From Shimwellia pseudoproteus (GTDB lineage Bacteria; Pseudomonadota; Gammaproteobacteria; Enterobacterales; Enterobacteriaceae), in assembly GCF_016415625.1 (NCBI RefSeq), contig NZ_WBXP01000007.1, forward strand, positions 1 to 64,000: DNA of 64,000 bases. Direction: 5' to 3'. This document shows, in pieces, positions 56,883 through 64,000 of the stretch. How positions within the stretch are numbered: the stretch's first letter is position 1; every line of letters starts with the position of its first letter. A program made the translations under genes and the position numbers. The notes below the pieces were generated by a model, which saw nothing but the letters and a program-made list of their open reading frames with translations, was not told where the DNA came from and did not search any database.

Positions 56883-56908
56883 GGTAGCCGGGGTGGCGCG
56901 ACACGCGG

Positions 56909-58978
56909 TTATTGCAGCAGCGAAATATCCGCCACTTGCAGGAACAGCTCGCGCAGTTTGCTCAGCAGCGTCAGGCGGTTAATACGCACGTCTTTATCGT
57001 CCGCATTAACCATCACCTGCTCGAAGAACGCATCCACCGGGGCGCGCAGCTGCGCCAGATCGATCAGCGCTTCCTGGTAACGGCCCGCCGCAAATAACGG
57101 CTGGAGCTTGTCACGCAGTACGACCAGATCGGTGGCCAGCTTGATTTCTGCCGGTTCAGCCAACAGCGACGGGTGTACCGCATCATTCAGGGCGCCTTCA
57201 GACTTGGCCAGAATGTTGGACACGCGCTTGTTCGCCGCCGCCAGTGCCGCCGCCTCTTCCAGGGTACGGAAGTGGCTGACCGCTTTCACGCGGGCATCGA
57301 AGTCTGCCGGTTTGGTCGGACGGCGCGCCAGCACCGCCTGGATAGTATCCACCGCGTGGCCTTCTTCCTGGTACCAGCTACGGAAACGGCCCAGCATAAA
57401 GTCCACCACATCATCGACCACATTCACGTTGGTCAGCTTATCGCCATACAGGCGAACCGCTTCTTCGGTGAGGGTTTGCAGATCCAGCGGCAAGTTCTTC
57501 TCAACAATAATCCGCAGCGCGCCCAGCGCAGCACGGCGCAGCGCAAACGGGTCTTTGTCGCCTTTCGGGTGCTGACCAATACCGAAAATACCCGCCAGGG
57601 TATCCATCTTGTCAGCAATGGCCACCGCACACGCTACCAGGCTTGAAGGCAGCGCATCACCGGCAAAGCGCGGCATGTACTGCTCATTCAGCGCCACGGC
57701 CACATCTTCGGCTTCGCCGTCGTGGCGGGCATAGTGCATCCCCATCACGCCCTGGGTGTCGGTAAATTCAAACACCATGTTGGTCATCAGGTCGCATTTG
57801 GACAGCAGGCCCGCGCGGGTAGCGTGGTTAACATCGGCACCAATCTGACGGGCAATCCAGCCAGACAGCGCTTCAATACGGTCAGCCTTGTCGCGCAGGG
57901 TGCCCAGCTGTTTCTGGAACAGTACGGTCTCAAGGCGCGGCAGGTTATCTTCAAGGCGTTTTTTGCGGTCGGTATTGAAGAAGAATTCGGCATCCGCCAG
58001 ACGCGGGCGCACCACTTTTTCATTACCGGAAATGATCTGCTGCGGATCTTTGGACTCAATATTGGCCACAAAGATAAAGTTAGGCAGCAATGTGCCATCG
58101 GCGGCGTACACCGGGAAGTATTTCTGGTCACCTTTCATGGTGTATACCAGGGCTTCCGCCGGTACCGAGAGGAATTTCTCTTCGAACTTCGCTGTCAGCA
58201 CCACCGGCCATTCCACCAGGGAAGTGACCTCTTCCAGCAGGCTGTCGCTCAGATCGGCGTTACCGCCAATGTCGCGGGCGGCCGCTTCGGCGTCGGCTTT
58301 AATTTTGGCCTTACGATCCGCGTAATTCGCCATCACTTTACCGCGCTCCAGCAGGATCTGCGGATATTGTTCGGCATGGTCAATGGTGAATTCCGGCTCA
58401 CCCATAAAGCGGTGGCCGCGGATCACCCGGTCAGACTGAATCCCCAGAATGGTGGCCGGGATAACCTGGTCACCCAGCAGCAGCGTGACAGTATGTACCG
58501 GACGCACGAAGTGCTCGTCAGAATCACCCCAGCGCATCAGTTTCGGGATAGGCAATTTCGCCAGGGATGTCGCCACCATATTCGGCAGCAGCGCCAGCGC
58601 GCTTTCGCCCTTCACATGGGCACGATACAGCAGCCATTCGCCTTTATCGGTCACCAGGCGCTCGGCCTGATCGACGCTGATACCGCAACCCCGGGCCCAG
58701 CCCTCTGCGGCTTTACTCGGTTTGCCTTCGGCATCAAATGCCTGGGCAATGGCCGGGCCGCGTTTTTCAACTTCGCGATCCGGCTGGGCGGCGGCCATGT
58801 TGGCCACTTTCAGCGCCAGACGACGCGGTGCAGCAAACCACTCAACCTGACCGTGGGACAGGCCCGCGTTATCCAGTTCAGCGGTGAAATTGGCAGCAAA
58901 GGATTCCGCCAGGCTGCGCAGGGCTTTCGGTGGCAGCTCTTCAGTGCCGATTTCCACCAGAAACGTATTCTCAGACAT
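56909..58978 (-). CDS. glyS: Glycyl-tRNA synthetase beta subunit
   Basis: 689-aa beta subunit, the same length as E. coli GlyS, of the alpha2beta2-type glycyl-tRNA synthetase. The N-terminal [17 protein letters not shown], the central RADRIE-type KADRIEALS segment and the C-terminal anticodon-binding helical domain ([39 protein letters not shown]) are conserved. The subunit recognises tRNA-Gly. It follows glyQ by 9 bp. Confidence 0.97.
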   Translation of the reverse strand: MSENTFLVEIGTEELPPKALRSLAESFAANFTAELDNAGLSHGQVEWFAAPRRLALKVANMAAAQPDREVEKRGPAIAQAFDAEGKPSKAAEGWARGCGISVDQAERLVTDKGEWLLYRAHVKGESALALLPNMVATSLAKLPIPKLMRWGDSDEHFVRPVHTVTLLLGDQVIPATILGIQSDRVIRGHRFMGEPEFTIDHAEQYPQILLERGKVMANYADRKAKIKADAEAAARDIGGNADLSDSLLEEVTSLVEWPVVLTAKFEEKFLSVPAEALVYTMKGDQKYFPVYAADGTLLPNFIFVANIESKDPQQIISGNEKVVRPRLADAEFFFNTDRKKRLEDNLPRLETVLFQKQLGTLRDKADRIEALSGWIARQIGADVNHATRAGLLSKCDLMTNMVFEFTDTQGVMGMHYARHDGEAEDVAVALNEQYMPRFAGDALPSSLVACAVAIADKMDTLAGIFGIGQHPKGDKDPFALRRAALGALRIIVEKNLPLDLQTLTEEAVRLYGDKLTNVNVVDDVVDFMLGRFRSWYQEEGHAVDTIQAVLARRPTKPADFDARVKAVSHFRTLEEAAALAAANKRVSNILAKSEGALNDAVHPSLLAEPAEIKLATDLVVLRDKLQPLFAAGRYQEALIDLAQLRAPVDAFFEQVMVNADDKDVRINRLTLLSKLRELFLQVADISLLQ

Positions 58979-58987
58979 GGCGACCTC

Positions 58988-59905
58988 TTACTTATTATCT
59001 GACTTATGACACATCGGGAAGCCCATAGCCTCACGGGAAGCGTAGTACGCTTCCGCAACCGCTTTGGTCAGCGTACGGATCCGCAGAATGTAGCGCTGAC
59101 GCTCAGTCACAGAGATGGCTTTACGGGCATCCAGCAGGTTAAAGCTGTGTGCCGCTTTCAGAATACGTTCATAGGCCGGTAACGGCAGCGGTTTTTCCAG
59201 CGCCAGCAGTTGCTGCGCTTCTTTCTCGTACTGCTCGAAGCAGGTGAACAGGAAATCCACGTCGGCATATTCGAAGTTATAGGTAGACTGCTCAACTTCG
59301 TTCTGATGGAACACATCCCCGTAGGTGGTTTTACCCAGCGGGCCGTCGCTCCATACCAGGTCGTAAACGCTGTCAACGCCCTGAATATACATGGCCAGGC
59401 GTTCCAGGCCGTAAGTGATCTCACCCGTTACTGGTTTACACTCCAGGCCGCCCACTTGCTGGAAATAGGTAAACTGGGTGACTTCCATCCCGTTGAGCCA
59501 CACTTCCCAGCCCAGGCCCCATGCGCCGAGGGTCGGGTTTTCCCAGTTGTCTTCCACGAAACGGATATCGTGAACGGTTGGGTCCAGCCCCAGCGCTTTC
59601 AGAGAACCGAGATACAGCTCCTGAATGTTGTCCGGTGACGGCTTAATGATCACCTGGAACTGGTAGTAGTGCTGTAAGCGGTTCGGGTTTTCGCCGTAGC
59701 GACCATCGGTAGGACGGCGTGAAGGCTGCACATACGCGGCGGCAATTGGCTCCGGGCCAAGCGCGCGCAGGCAGGTCATCGGGTGTGAGGTGCCGGCGCC
59801 AACTTCCATGTCCAAAGGTTGAACAATGGTGCAGCCCTGGCGAGCCCAGTAATCCTGTAAGGTCAGGATCAGGCCCTGAAAGGTCCTGGTATCAAACTTT
59901 TGCAT
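58988..59905 (-). CDS. glyQ: Glycyl-tRNA synthetase alpha subunit
   Basis: 305-aa class II catalytic subunit, close to E. coli GlyQ (303 aa). [22 protein letters not shown] (N-terminal), [31 protein letters not shown] (motif 2, ATP/Gly site) and the motif 3-like [11 protein letters not shown] are intact. I start at ATG 59905 (MQKFDTRTF); a GTG four codons upstream is less likely. Confidence 0.96.
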   Translation of the reverse strand: MQKFDTRTFQGLILTLQDYWARQGCTIVQPLDMEVGAGTSHPMTCLRALGPEPIAAAYVQPSRRPTDGRYGENPNRLQHYYQFQVIIKPSPDNIQELYLGSLKALGLDPTVHDIRFVEDNWENPTLGAWGLGWEVWLNGMEVTQFTYFQQVGGLECKPVTGEITYGLERLAMYIQGVDSVYDLVWSDGPLGKTTYGDVFHQNEVEQSTYNFEYADVDFLFTCFEQYEKEAQQLLALEKPLPLPAYERILKAAHSFNLLDARKAISVTERQRYILRIRTLTKAVAEAYYASREAMGFPMCHKSDNK

Positions 59906-60138
59906 ATTCTTTCGCACGCGATACGGGTGGTTTTATGAGGAAGCGACCAGTATATACTCAAAAGCAGTCAAGTTGCATCACGGGCGGCGGGTTGACTCCC
60001 GGCCACCTCAGGACGCGCCTGGCACGCCAGCGACGTTTCGGCCCCCGAGTTGTCCGGGGCCAGCGTGGCGACAGTATAACGTTGAATACCCGGGAAACCG
60101 CGAGAAATTGGCAGGAAGTATGCTTTCGTCGGGAACGG
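59906..60138. other. glyQ upstream region
   Basis: 233 bp between ysaB and glyQ. It must hold the glyQS promoter. No small gene or riboswitch could be supported. Confidence 0.4.
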
Positions 60139-60450
60139 TCAGCGCATCGACAGATGTAAAAACTGCCCGGCATCATCAAATGAACAGGTGAAATTCTCCT
60201 GGCGGGCGGTATTACCGCTGATTTCATAACTGCCCTGGAAGCGCTCCAGTTGATTGATGGTTAATTGTTGGGCGCGGGTGTTATAACGCAGCGACGCGGC
60301 ATCACGGCATGATTGCTCCATATCGAACTGGCGAACCGGGGTAGTATGCGCGTGCTGGGCATACTGCTGGTGCTCTTCGGAATGGCTGCACCCCGTGAGC
60401 CCCCATGCGGTGATGACCAGCGCGGTCAGCCAGCGTTTTTTATCCATCAT
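60139..60450 (-). CDS. ysaB: Small lipoprotein YsaB
   Basis: 103-aa protein with signal peptide and lipobox LTGC (Cys about 21). The C-terminal RYNTRAQQLTINQLERFQGSYEISGNTARQENFTCSFDDAGQFLHLSMR matches E. coli YsaB (99 aa) closely, while the segment after the lipobox is His/Gln-rich and diverged. Function is unknown. Same position as in E. coli, upstream of glyQ and divergent from wecH. Confidence 0.88.
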   Translation of the reverse strand: MMDKKRWLTALVITAWGLTGCSHSEEHQQYAQHAHTTPVRQFDMEQSCRDAASLRYNTRAQQLTINQLERFQGSYEISGNTARQENFTCSFDDAGQFLHLSMR

Positions 60451-60631
60451 CTTTCGCCACCGTCGTCGTAAAAAAGTGCTTATTTTTTAGTGGCCAATAG
60501 TGTGGCCCATTCTGCAGCGACCTGCACTTTTACACTCAGGTCTGCGGGTAAAACTCAGACTTTACCTATCTGCATGGCTGAGATTCAGCCGCCACACTGT
60601 GCTATTGGACTGAGTTCGCACTGAGGGGTTC

Positions 60632-61624
60632 ATGCAGGAAAAAATAAACTGGATAGATAATTTGCGCGGCATCGCCTGCCTGATGGTGGTGATGATCCAC
60701 ACCACCACCTGGGTGCTCACCACCCGGCCACCGCTTCCGCCATCGATCCCCTGGGATATCGCCAACCTGCTGAATGCGGCCTCACGGGTTAGCGTCCCGC
60801 TGTTTTTTATGATCTCGGGCTACCTGTTCTTTGGCGAGCGTAGCGCAGGTCGCCGCCATTTTCTGCGGGTTGGCGCATGCTTACTGTTTTATAGTCTGAT
60901 TGCATTAGCCTATATCACGCTGTTTACCCGGATAAACCCCCACGCGTCGCTGCACTACCTGCTGCAAAAACCGGTGTTCTACCATCTGTGGTTCTTCTTT
61001 GCGCTGCTGGTGATTTACCTCGCCTCTCCGCTGATTAAGGTTAAATCGTGTCCGCCGCTCACGCTGTTGGGCATTGTGCTGATGCTGGGGATTATCGCTA
61101 ACCCCAACACCCCGGCGCTGGTGATCCACGGGATGAAAATCCTGCCGGTCAATCTCTATATCACTGGCGACACGTTCTATTACCTGCTGTACGGCATTCT
61201 GGGCCGGGCGCTGGGTACCCTGGACATTGCCCGGTCGGGATGGCTGGCGCTGTACGGCTTCGCACTTTGTACCGTGGCCATTGCCCTCGGTACCCGCCAC
61301 GAATTGCACTGGCGCGGGGGGTTTGCGGACACCTTTTATCTCTATTGCGGGCCGCTGGTCTTTATTGCCGCCCTGTGTCTGATGGTGGGCGTAAAAGCGC
61401 GGCTTAATACCCGCTCAGTGCCGCTGCTGGGGCTGATTTCACGCCATTCACTGGGGATTTACGGCTTTCATGCGCTGATTATTCACGCCCTGCGTAACCA
61501 TCATCTGGCCGTCACCCGCTGGCCGCTGCTGGATATTGTCTGGGTGTATGGGGTGGCGCTGGGGGGCAGTTTACTGCTGTCGATGGGCCTGCAACGTCTG
61601 GATAAACGCCGGCTGGTAAGTTAA
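60632..61624 (+). CDS. wecH: Acyltransferase-3 O-acetyltransferase WecH (YiaH)
   Basis: 330-aa membrane protein (E. coli 331 aa) with about ten TM helices. The acyltransferase-3 motifs are visible: [18 protein letters not shown] (with the catalytic-type His) at the N-terminus, [13 protein letters not shown] at about 64-76, and [19 protein letters not shown] near the C-terminal third. E. coli WecH O-acetylates enterobacterial common antigen GlcNAc. In E. coli yiaA-yiaB follow; here xylB is next, convergent. Confidence 0.93.
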   Translation: MQEKINWIDNLRGIACLMVVMIHTTTWVLTTRPPLPPSIPWDIANLLNAASRVSVPLFFMISGYLFFGERSAGRRHFLRVGACLLFYSLIALAYITLFTRINPHASLHYLLQKPVFYHLWFFFALLVIYLASPLIKVKSCPPLTLLGIVLMLGIIANPNTPALVIHGMKILPVNLYITGDTFYYLLYGILGRALGTLDIARSGWLALYGFALCTVAIALGTRHELHWRGGFADTFYLYCGPLVFIAALCLMVGVKARLNTRSVPLLGLISRHSLGIYGFHALIIHALRNHHLAVTRWPLLDIVWVYGVALGGSLLLSMGLQRLDKRRLVS

Positions 61625-61630
61625 CTACGC

Positions 61631-61664
61631 GCAGCAAAACCGCCGTTTGAGGCGGTTTTGCTGC
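61631..61664. terminator. Bidirectional terminator between wecH and xylB
   Basis: GCAGCAAAACCGCC and GGCGGTTTTGCTGC form a perfect 14-bp stem with a 6-nt loop. It lies 6 bp after wecH and 20 bp after the xylB stop codon; internal T/A runs allow use in both directions. Confidence 0.85.
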
Positions 61665-61684
61665 GCTGTTTACCATCCCGGGAA

Positions 61685-63139
61685 TCAGACCATCAGCGGC
61701 GCCAGTTGCTGATACAAACGGCTAAAGGTGGCGCGCTTGTCCTGATAGCGGGCAAAACGCGCGCTGTCCGGGCGGTGCTGCTGCTCAAGGGGCAGCGGCG
61801 GTAACAGCGCCCCCAGGCTTACCCCCGGATTGATGGCGATTTGCGCCAGCCGGGCCGCCCCCAGGGCCGGTCCCACCTCCCCGCCGGTGCGGTAATCGAG
61901 GATCTGGCCACTAATGTCCGCCAGCATTTGGCGCCAGTACCCGCTGCGCGCGCCGCCGCCAATCAGCGTAATACCCCGGGGCTGAATACCGCAGCGGTGC
62001 ACAATATCCATCCCTTGCGCCAGACCATAGCCCACCCCCTCCAGCACGGCCCGGGCCAGCTCGGCGGGGCCGTGTTGATGGGTTAAACCAAAAAATACCC
62101 CCCTGGCCGCCGGGTTGTTATGCGGGGTACGCTCCCCGGACAAATACGGCAAAAACCACAGATCCCCGGCGCTGTCGCTGGCCTGCTCAGCGGCGGCCAG
62201 CAACGCGGGCACACCGGCCATCCCGGTCAGGCGGGCGGCCCAGTCGAGGCAAGAGGCCGCACTCAGCATCACCGACATCAAGTGCCAGCGTGCGGGTAGC
62301 GCATGGCAGAAACTGTGTACCGCGCTTTCCGGGTTACTCAGGAAACCGTCGCTCACCGCGAAATAGACCCCGGACGTGCCCAGCGAGAGCATCGCCTGCC
62401 CGGCATCCACCATCCCCACCCCCACAGCCCCGGCGGCGTTATCCCCGCCCCCGGCCACCACCGGCACCACTGGCATCTGCCAGCGGCGGGCAATCTCAGG
62501 CAGCAGCTCGCCGGTCACCTCACAGCCTTCATACAGAGCTGGCATCTGATCCCGGGTCAAGTGGCAGGCCGCCAGCAGCGTGTCGCTCCAGTCCCGGCGG
62601 GCAACATCCAGCCACAGGGTACCGGCAGCGTCCGACATATCGCTGGCGTAATCCCCGGTCATCCGCAGCCGTAAATAATCTTTGGGCAGCAGCACTTTCG
62701 CCACCTGGCGGAAAACCGCCGGCTCATGGCGCGCCACCCACAGCAGTTTGGGGGCGGTAAACCCCGGCATCATCAGGTTGCCGGTTTGCTGGCGGGAGTC
62801 CGCGACCTGCTGCTCCAGCAGGCGGCACTCTTCGGCACAGCGGCCATCATTCCATAAAATGGCCGGGCGCAGCACCCGCTGCTGGCTGTCGAGCAATGTC
62901 GCGCCGTGCATCTGCCCGGACAGGCCAATGGCCGTGACCTGGCGCAGTGAATGGCTGGCCGCCAGGGCCTGCATCGCGCTATCCGTTGCCTGCCACCACT
63001 GATGGGGGTCCTGCTCAGACCACAGCGGATGCGGGCGAGAGACAGCCAGCGGCGCAGAACAGGACGCCAGTACCTCCCCTTGTTCCCCCAGCAAAATCAC
63101 TTTGACCCCGGAGGTTCCCAGATCGATCCCGATATACAT
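61685..63139 (-). CDS. xylB: Xylulokinase
   Basis: 484-aa FGGY-family kinase, the same length as E. coli XylB, converting D-xylulose to xylulose 5-phosphate. The N-terminal ATP-site MYIGIDLGTSGVKVILL, the catalytic Asp in AILWNDGRCAEE, and the FGGY signature 2 GLAQGMDIVHRCGIQPRGITLIGGGARSGYWRQML are present. The ATG at 63139 matches E. coli; a longer in-frame start is non-homologous. It follows xylA by 50 bp with a hairpin between. Confidence 0.95.
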   Translation of the reverse strand: MYIGIDLGTSGVKVILLGEQGEVLASCSAPLAVSRPHPLWSEQDPHQWWQATDSAMQALAASHSLRQVTAIGLSGQMHGATLLDSQQRVLRPAILWNDGRCAEECRLLEQQVADSRQQTGNLMMPGFTAPKLLWVARHEPAVFRQVAKVLLPKDYLRLRMTGDYASDMSDAAGTLWLDVARRDWSDTLLAACHLTRDQMPALYEGCEVTGELLPEIARRWQMPVVPVVAGGGDNAAGAVGVGMVDAGQAMLSLGTSGVYFAVSDGFLSNPESAVHSFCHALPARWHLMSVMLSAASCLDWAARLTGMAGVPALLAAAEQASDSAGDLWFLPYLSGERTPHNNPAARGVFFGLTHQHGPAELARAVLEGVGYGLAQGMDIVHRCGIQPRGITLIGGGARSGYWRQMLADISGQILDYRTGGEVGPALGAARLAQIAINPGVSLGALLPPLPLEQQHRPDSARFARYQDKRATFSRLYQQLAPLMV

Positions 63140-63159
63140 CGCGTTGGCTCCATAAAAGG

Positions 63160-63182
63160 TGCGCCGCCGCATCGGCGGCGCA
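63160..63182 (-). other. Intercistronic hairpin between xylA and xylB
   Basis: TGCGCCGCCG and CGGCGGCGCA enclose a 3-nt loop; no T run follows. It is 7 bp past the xylA stop codon. Likely mRNA stability or partial attenuation structure setting the XylA:XylB ratio. Confidence 0.7.
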
Positions 63183-63189
63183 TCCGGGC

Positions 63190-64000
63190 TTATTTATCAA
63201 AAATATAGTGGTTGACCAGATTCTCCAGCCGCTCCTGATGGCCGCTCTGGTGCTGCGGCGCCAGCTGATGCTGCTGTGCATACTGGGCCAACTGGGCGAG
63301 GGACATTTGCCCTTTGAGGATCTGCTGGCCCAGTTCACTATTCCAGCCGCTGTAGCGCTGCGCCACGCACTTATCCAGCTCACCGCCTTCAATCATCCGC
63401 GCGGCAACTTTCAGGGACAGTGCCAGGGTATCCATCGCGCCGATATGGCCATAAAACAGGTCGTATTTATCGGTGCTCTGGCGGCGAATTTTGGCGTCAA
63501 AATTCAGGCCACCGGTGGTGAACCCCCCGGCTTTGAGAATTTCATACATCACCAGGCTATTCTCTTCCACGCTGTTAGGGAACTGGTCAGTATCCCAGCC
63601 CAGTTGCGCATCACCGCGGTTAGCGTCCACCGATCCAAAAATCCCCAACGCGATAGCGCTGGCAATCTCATGGTGGAAGGAGTGCCCGGCGAGGGTGGCG
63701 TGGTTAGCCTCAATGTTCACCTTAATCTCTTTTTCCAGCCCGAACTGCTTGAGGAAGCCATACACCGTCGCCACATCGTAGTCGTACTGGTGCTTCGTGG
63801 GCTCCTGCGGCTTAGGCTCGATAAGCAGCGTCCCCTGGAAACCCGTTTTATGTTTATGTTCAACCACCATCTGCATAAAGCGGCCGATTTGTTCACGCTC
63901 CTGGCGCAAATCGGTATTCAGCAGGGTTTCATACCCCTCCCGGCCCCCCCACAGCACATAGTTCTCACCGCCCAGTTTTTGGGTGGCATTCATGGCGCTA
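63190..64000 (-). CDS. xylA: Xylose isomerase, C-terminal part (runs off window)
   Basis: The last 269-270 residues of XylA (E. coli 440 aa); the frame is open to the window edge. The metal-site EPKPQEP, the His/Asp loops [18 protein letters not shown] and [20 protein letters not shown] and the [11 protein letters not shown] stretch with catalytic ligands are present. It isomerises D-xylose to D-xylulose and precedes xylB in the xylAB operon, controlled by XylR and CRP in E. coli. The N-terminus and promoter are outside the window. Confidence 0.95.
   Translation of the reverse strand, partial: SAMNATQKLGGENYVLWGGREGYETLLNTDLRQEREQIGRFMQMVVEHKHKTGFQGTLLIEPKPQEPTKHQYDYDVATVYGFLKQFGLEKEIKVNIEANHATLAGHSFHHEIASAIALGIFGSVDANRGDAQLGWDTDQFPNSVEENSLVMYEILKAGGFTTGGLNFDAKIRRQSTDKYDLFYGHIGAMDTLALSLKVAARMIEGGELDKCVAQRYSGWNSELGQQILKGQMSLAQLAQYAQQHQLAPQHQSGHQERLENLVNHYIFDK

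Noticed and set aside
56596..56904. N-terminal extension of yiaF
   Set aside because: The sequence is unlike YiaF and crosses the glyS terminator; ATG 56595 has AGGAG and a lipoprotein signal.
57722..59002. A 426-aa open frame on the plus strand
   Set aside because: It is the shadow of glyS on the opposite strand; no domain or ribosome site supports it.

Overview
The window is chromosomal DNA of a fairly GC-rich member of the Enterobacteriaceae. From about 6.4 kb to the right end the gene order follows the E. coli K-12 79-80 minute region: treF, yhjC-yhjD-yhjE, kdgK, yhjJ, dctA, yhjK, bcs, dpp, proK, eptB, yhjX-yhjY, tag-yiaC, bisC, yiaD, ghrB, yiaF, glyS-glyQ, ysaB, wecH, xylB-xylA. The proteins are diverged from E. 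coli, so this is a related genus rather than E. coli. I do not assign a species.

Left end (1-6.3 kb), not in the E. coli order: a DUF3313 lipoprotein with no normal start codon, MarC, an orphan PBP2 paralogue (a second mrdA-like gene without rodA), and a divergent pair of TetR repressor SmvR and 14-TM efflux pump SmvA with two matching operators. The 3' remnant of a methyltransferase gene follows.

6.4-19 kb: cytoplasmic trehalase; an inserted set of YjiR (MocR type), YjiS (DUF1127) and a cupin; an SDR enzyme divergent from LysR regulator YhjC; YhjD; YhjE; KDG kinase; inactive M16 peptidase homologue YhjJ; dicarboxylate carrier DctA. E. coli yhjG and yhjH (pdeH) are missing between yhjE and kdgK.

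19-35.3 kb, cellulose: an EAL phosphodiesterase (HmsP/YhjK) lies beside the divergent operons bcsRQABZC (minus) and bcsEFG (plus). All genes look intact, so the set should encode c-di-GMP-regulated (PilZ in BcsA) phosphoethanolamine-modified cellulose (BcsEFG).

35.3-46.2 kb: the dppABCDF dipeptide importer with a probable GcvB target in the dppA leader, tRNA-Pro(CGG), EptB with a frameshifted C-terminus, pyruvate-responsive transporter YhjX behind a clear YpdB box, and a YhjY-like outer-membrane protein.

46.2-56.6 kb: tag-yiaC, bisC, yiaD, then a catabolic insertion: a LacI-type repressor, kguE, kguK, kguT and ghrB, with a 14-bp palindrome upstream that closely resembles the Pseudomonas PtxS operator. 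I read this as a 2-ketogluconate utilisation operon built onto the conserved ghrB locus. Then yiaF.

56.9-64 kb: glyQS, ysaB, wecH, xylB and the 3' part of xylA, which runs off the window. yiaG-cspA (between yiaF and glyS) and yiaA-yiaB (between wecH and xylB) are absent from their E. coli positions.

No CRISPR array, insertion sequence, prophage or rRNA was seen. The least ordinary items are the ghrB-linked kgu operon with its PtxS-like operator, the AG duplication in eptB, the orphan PBP2, the paired SmvR operators, and the start-less DUF3313 gene.
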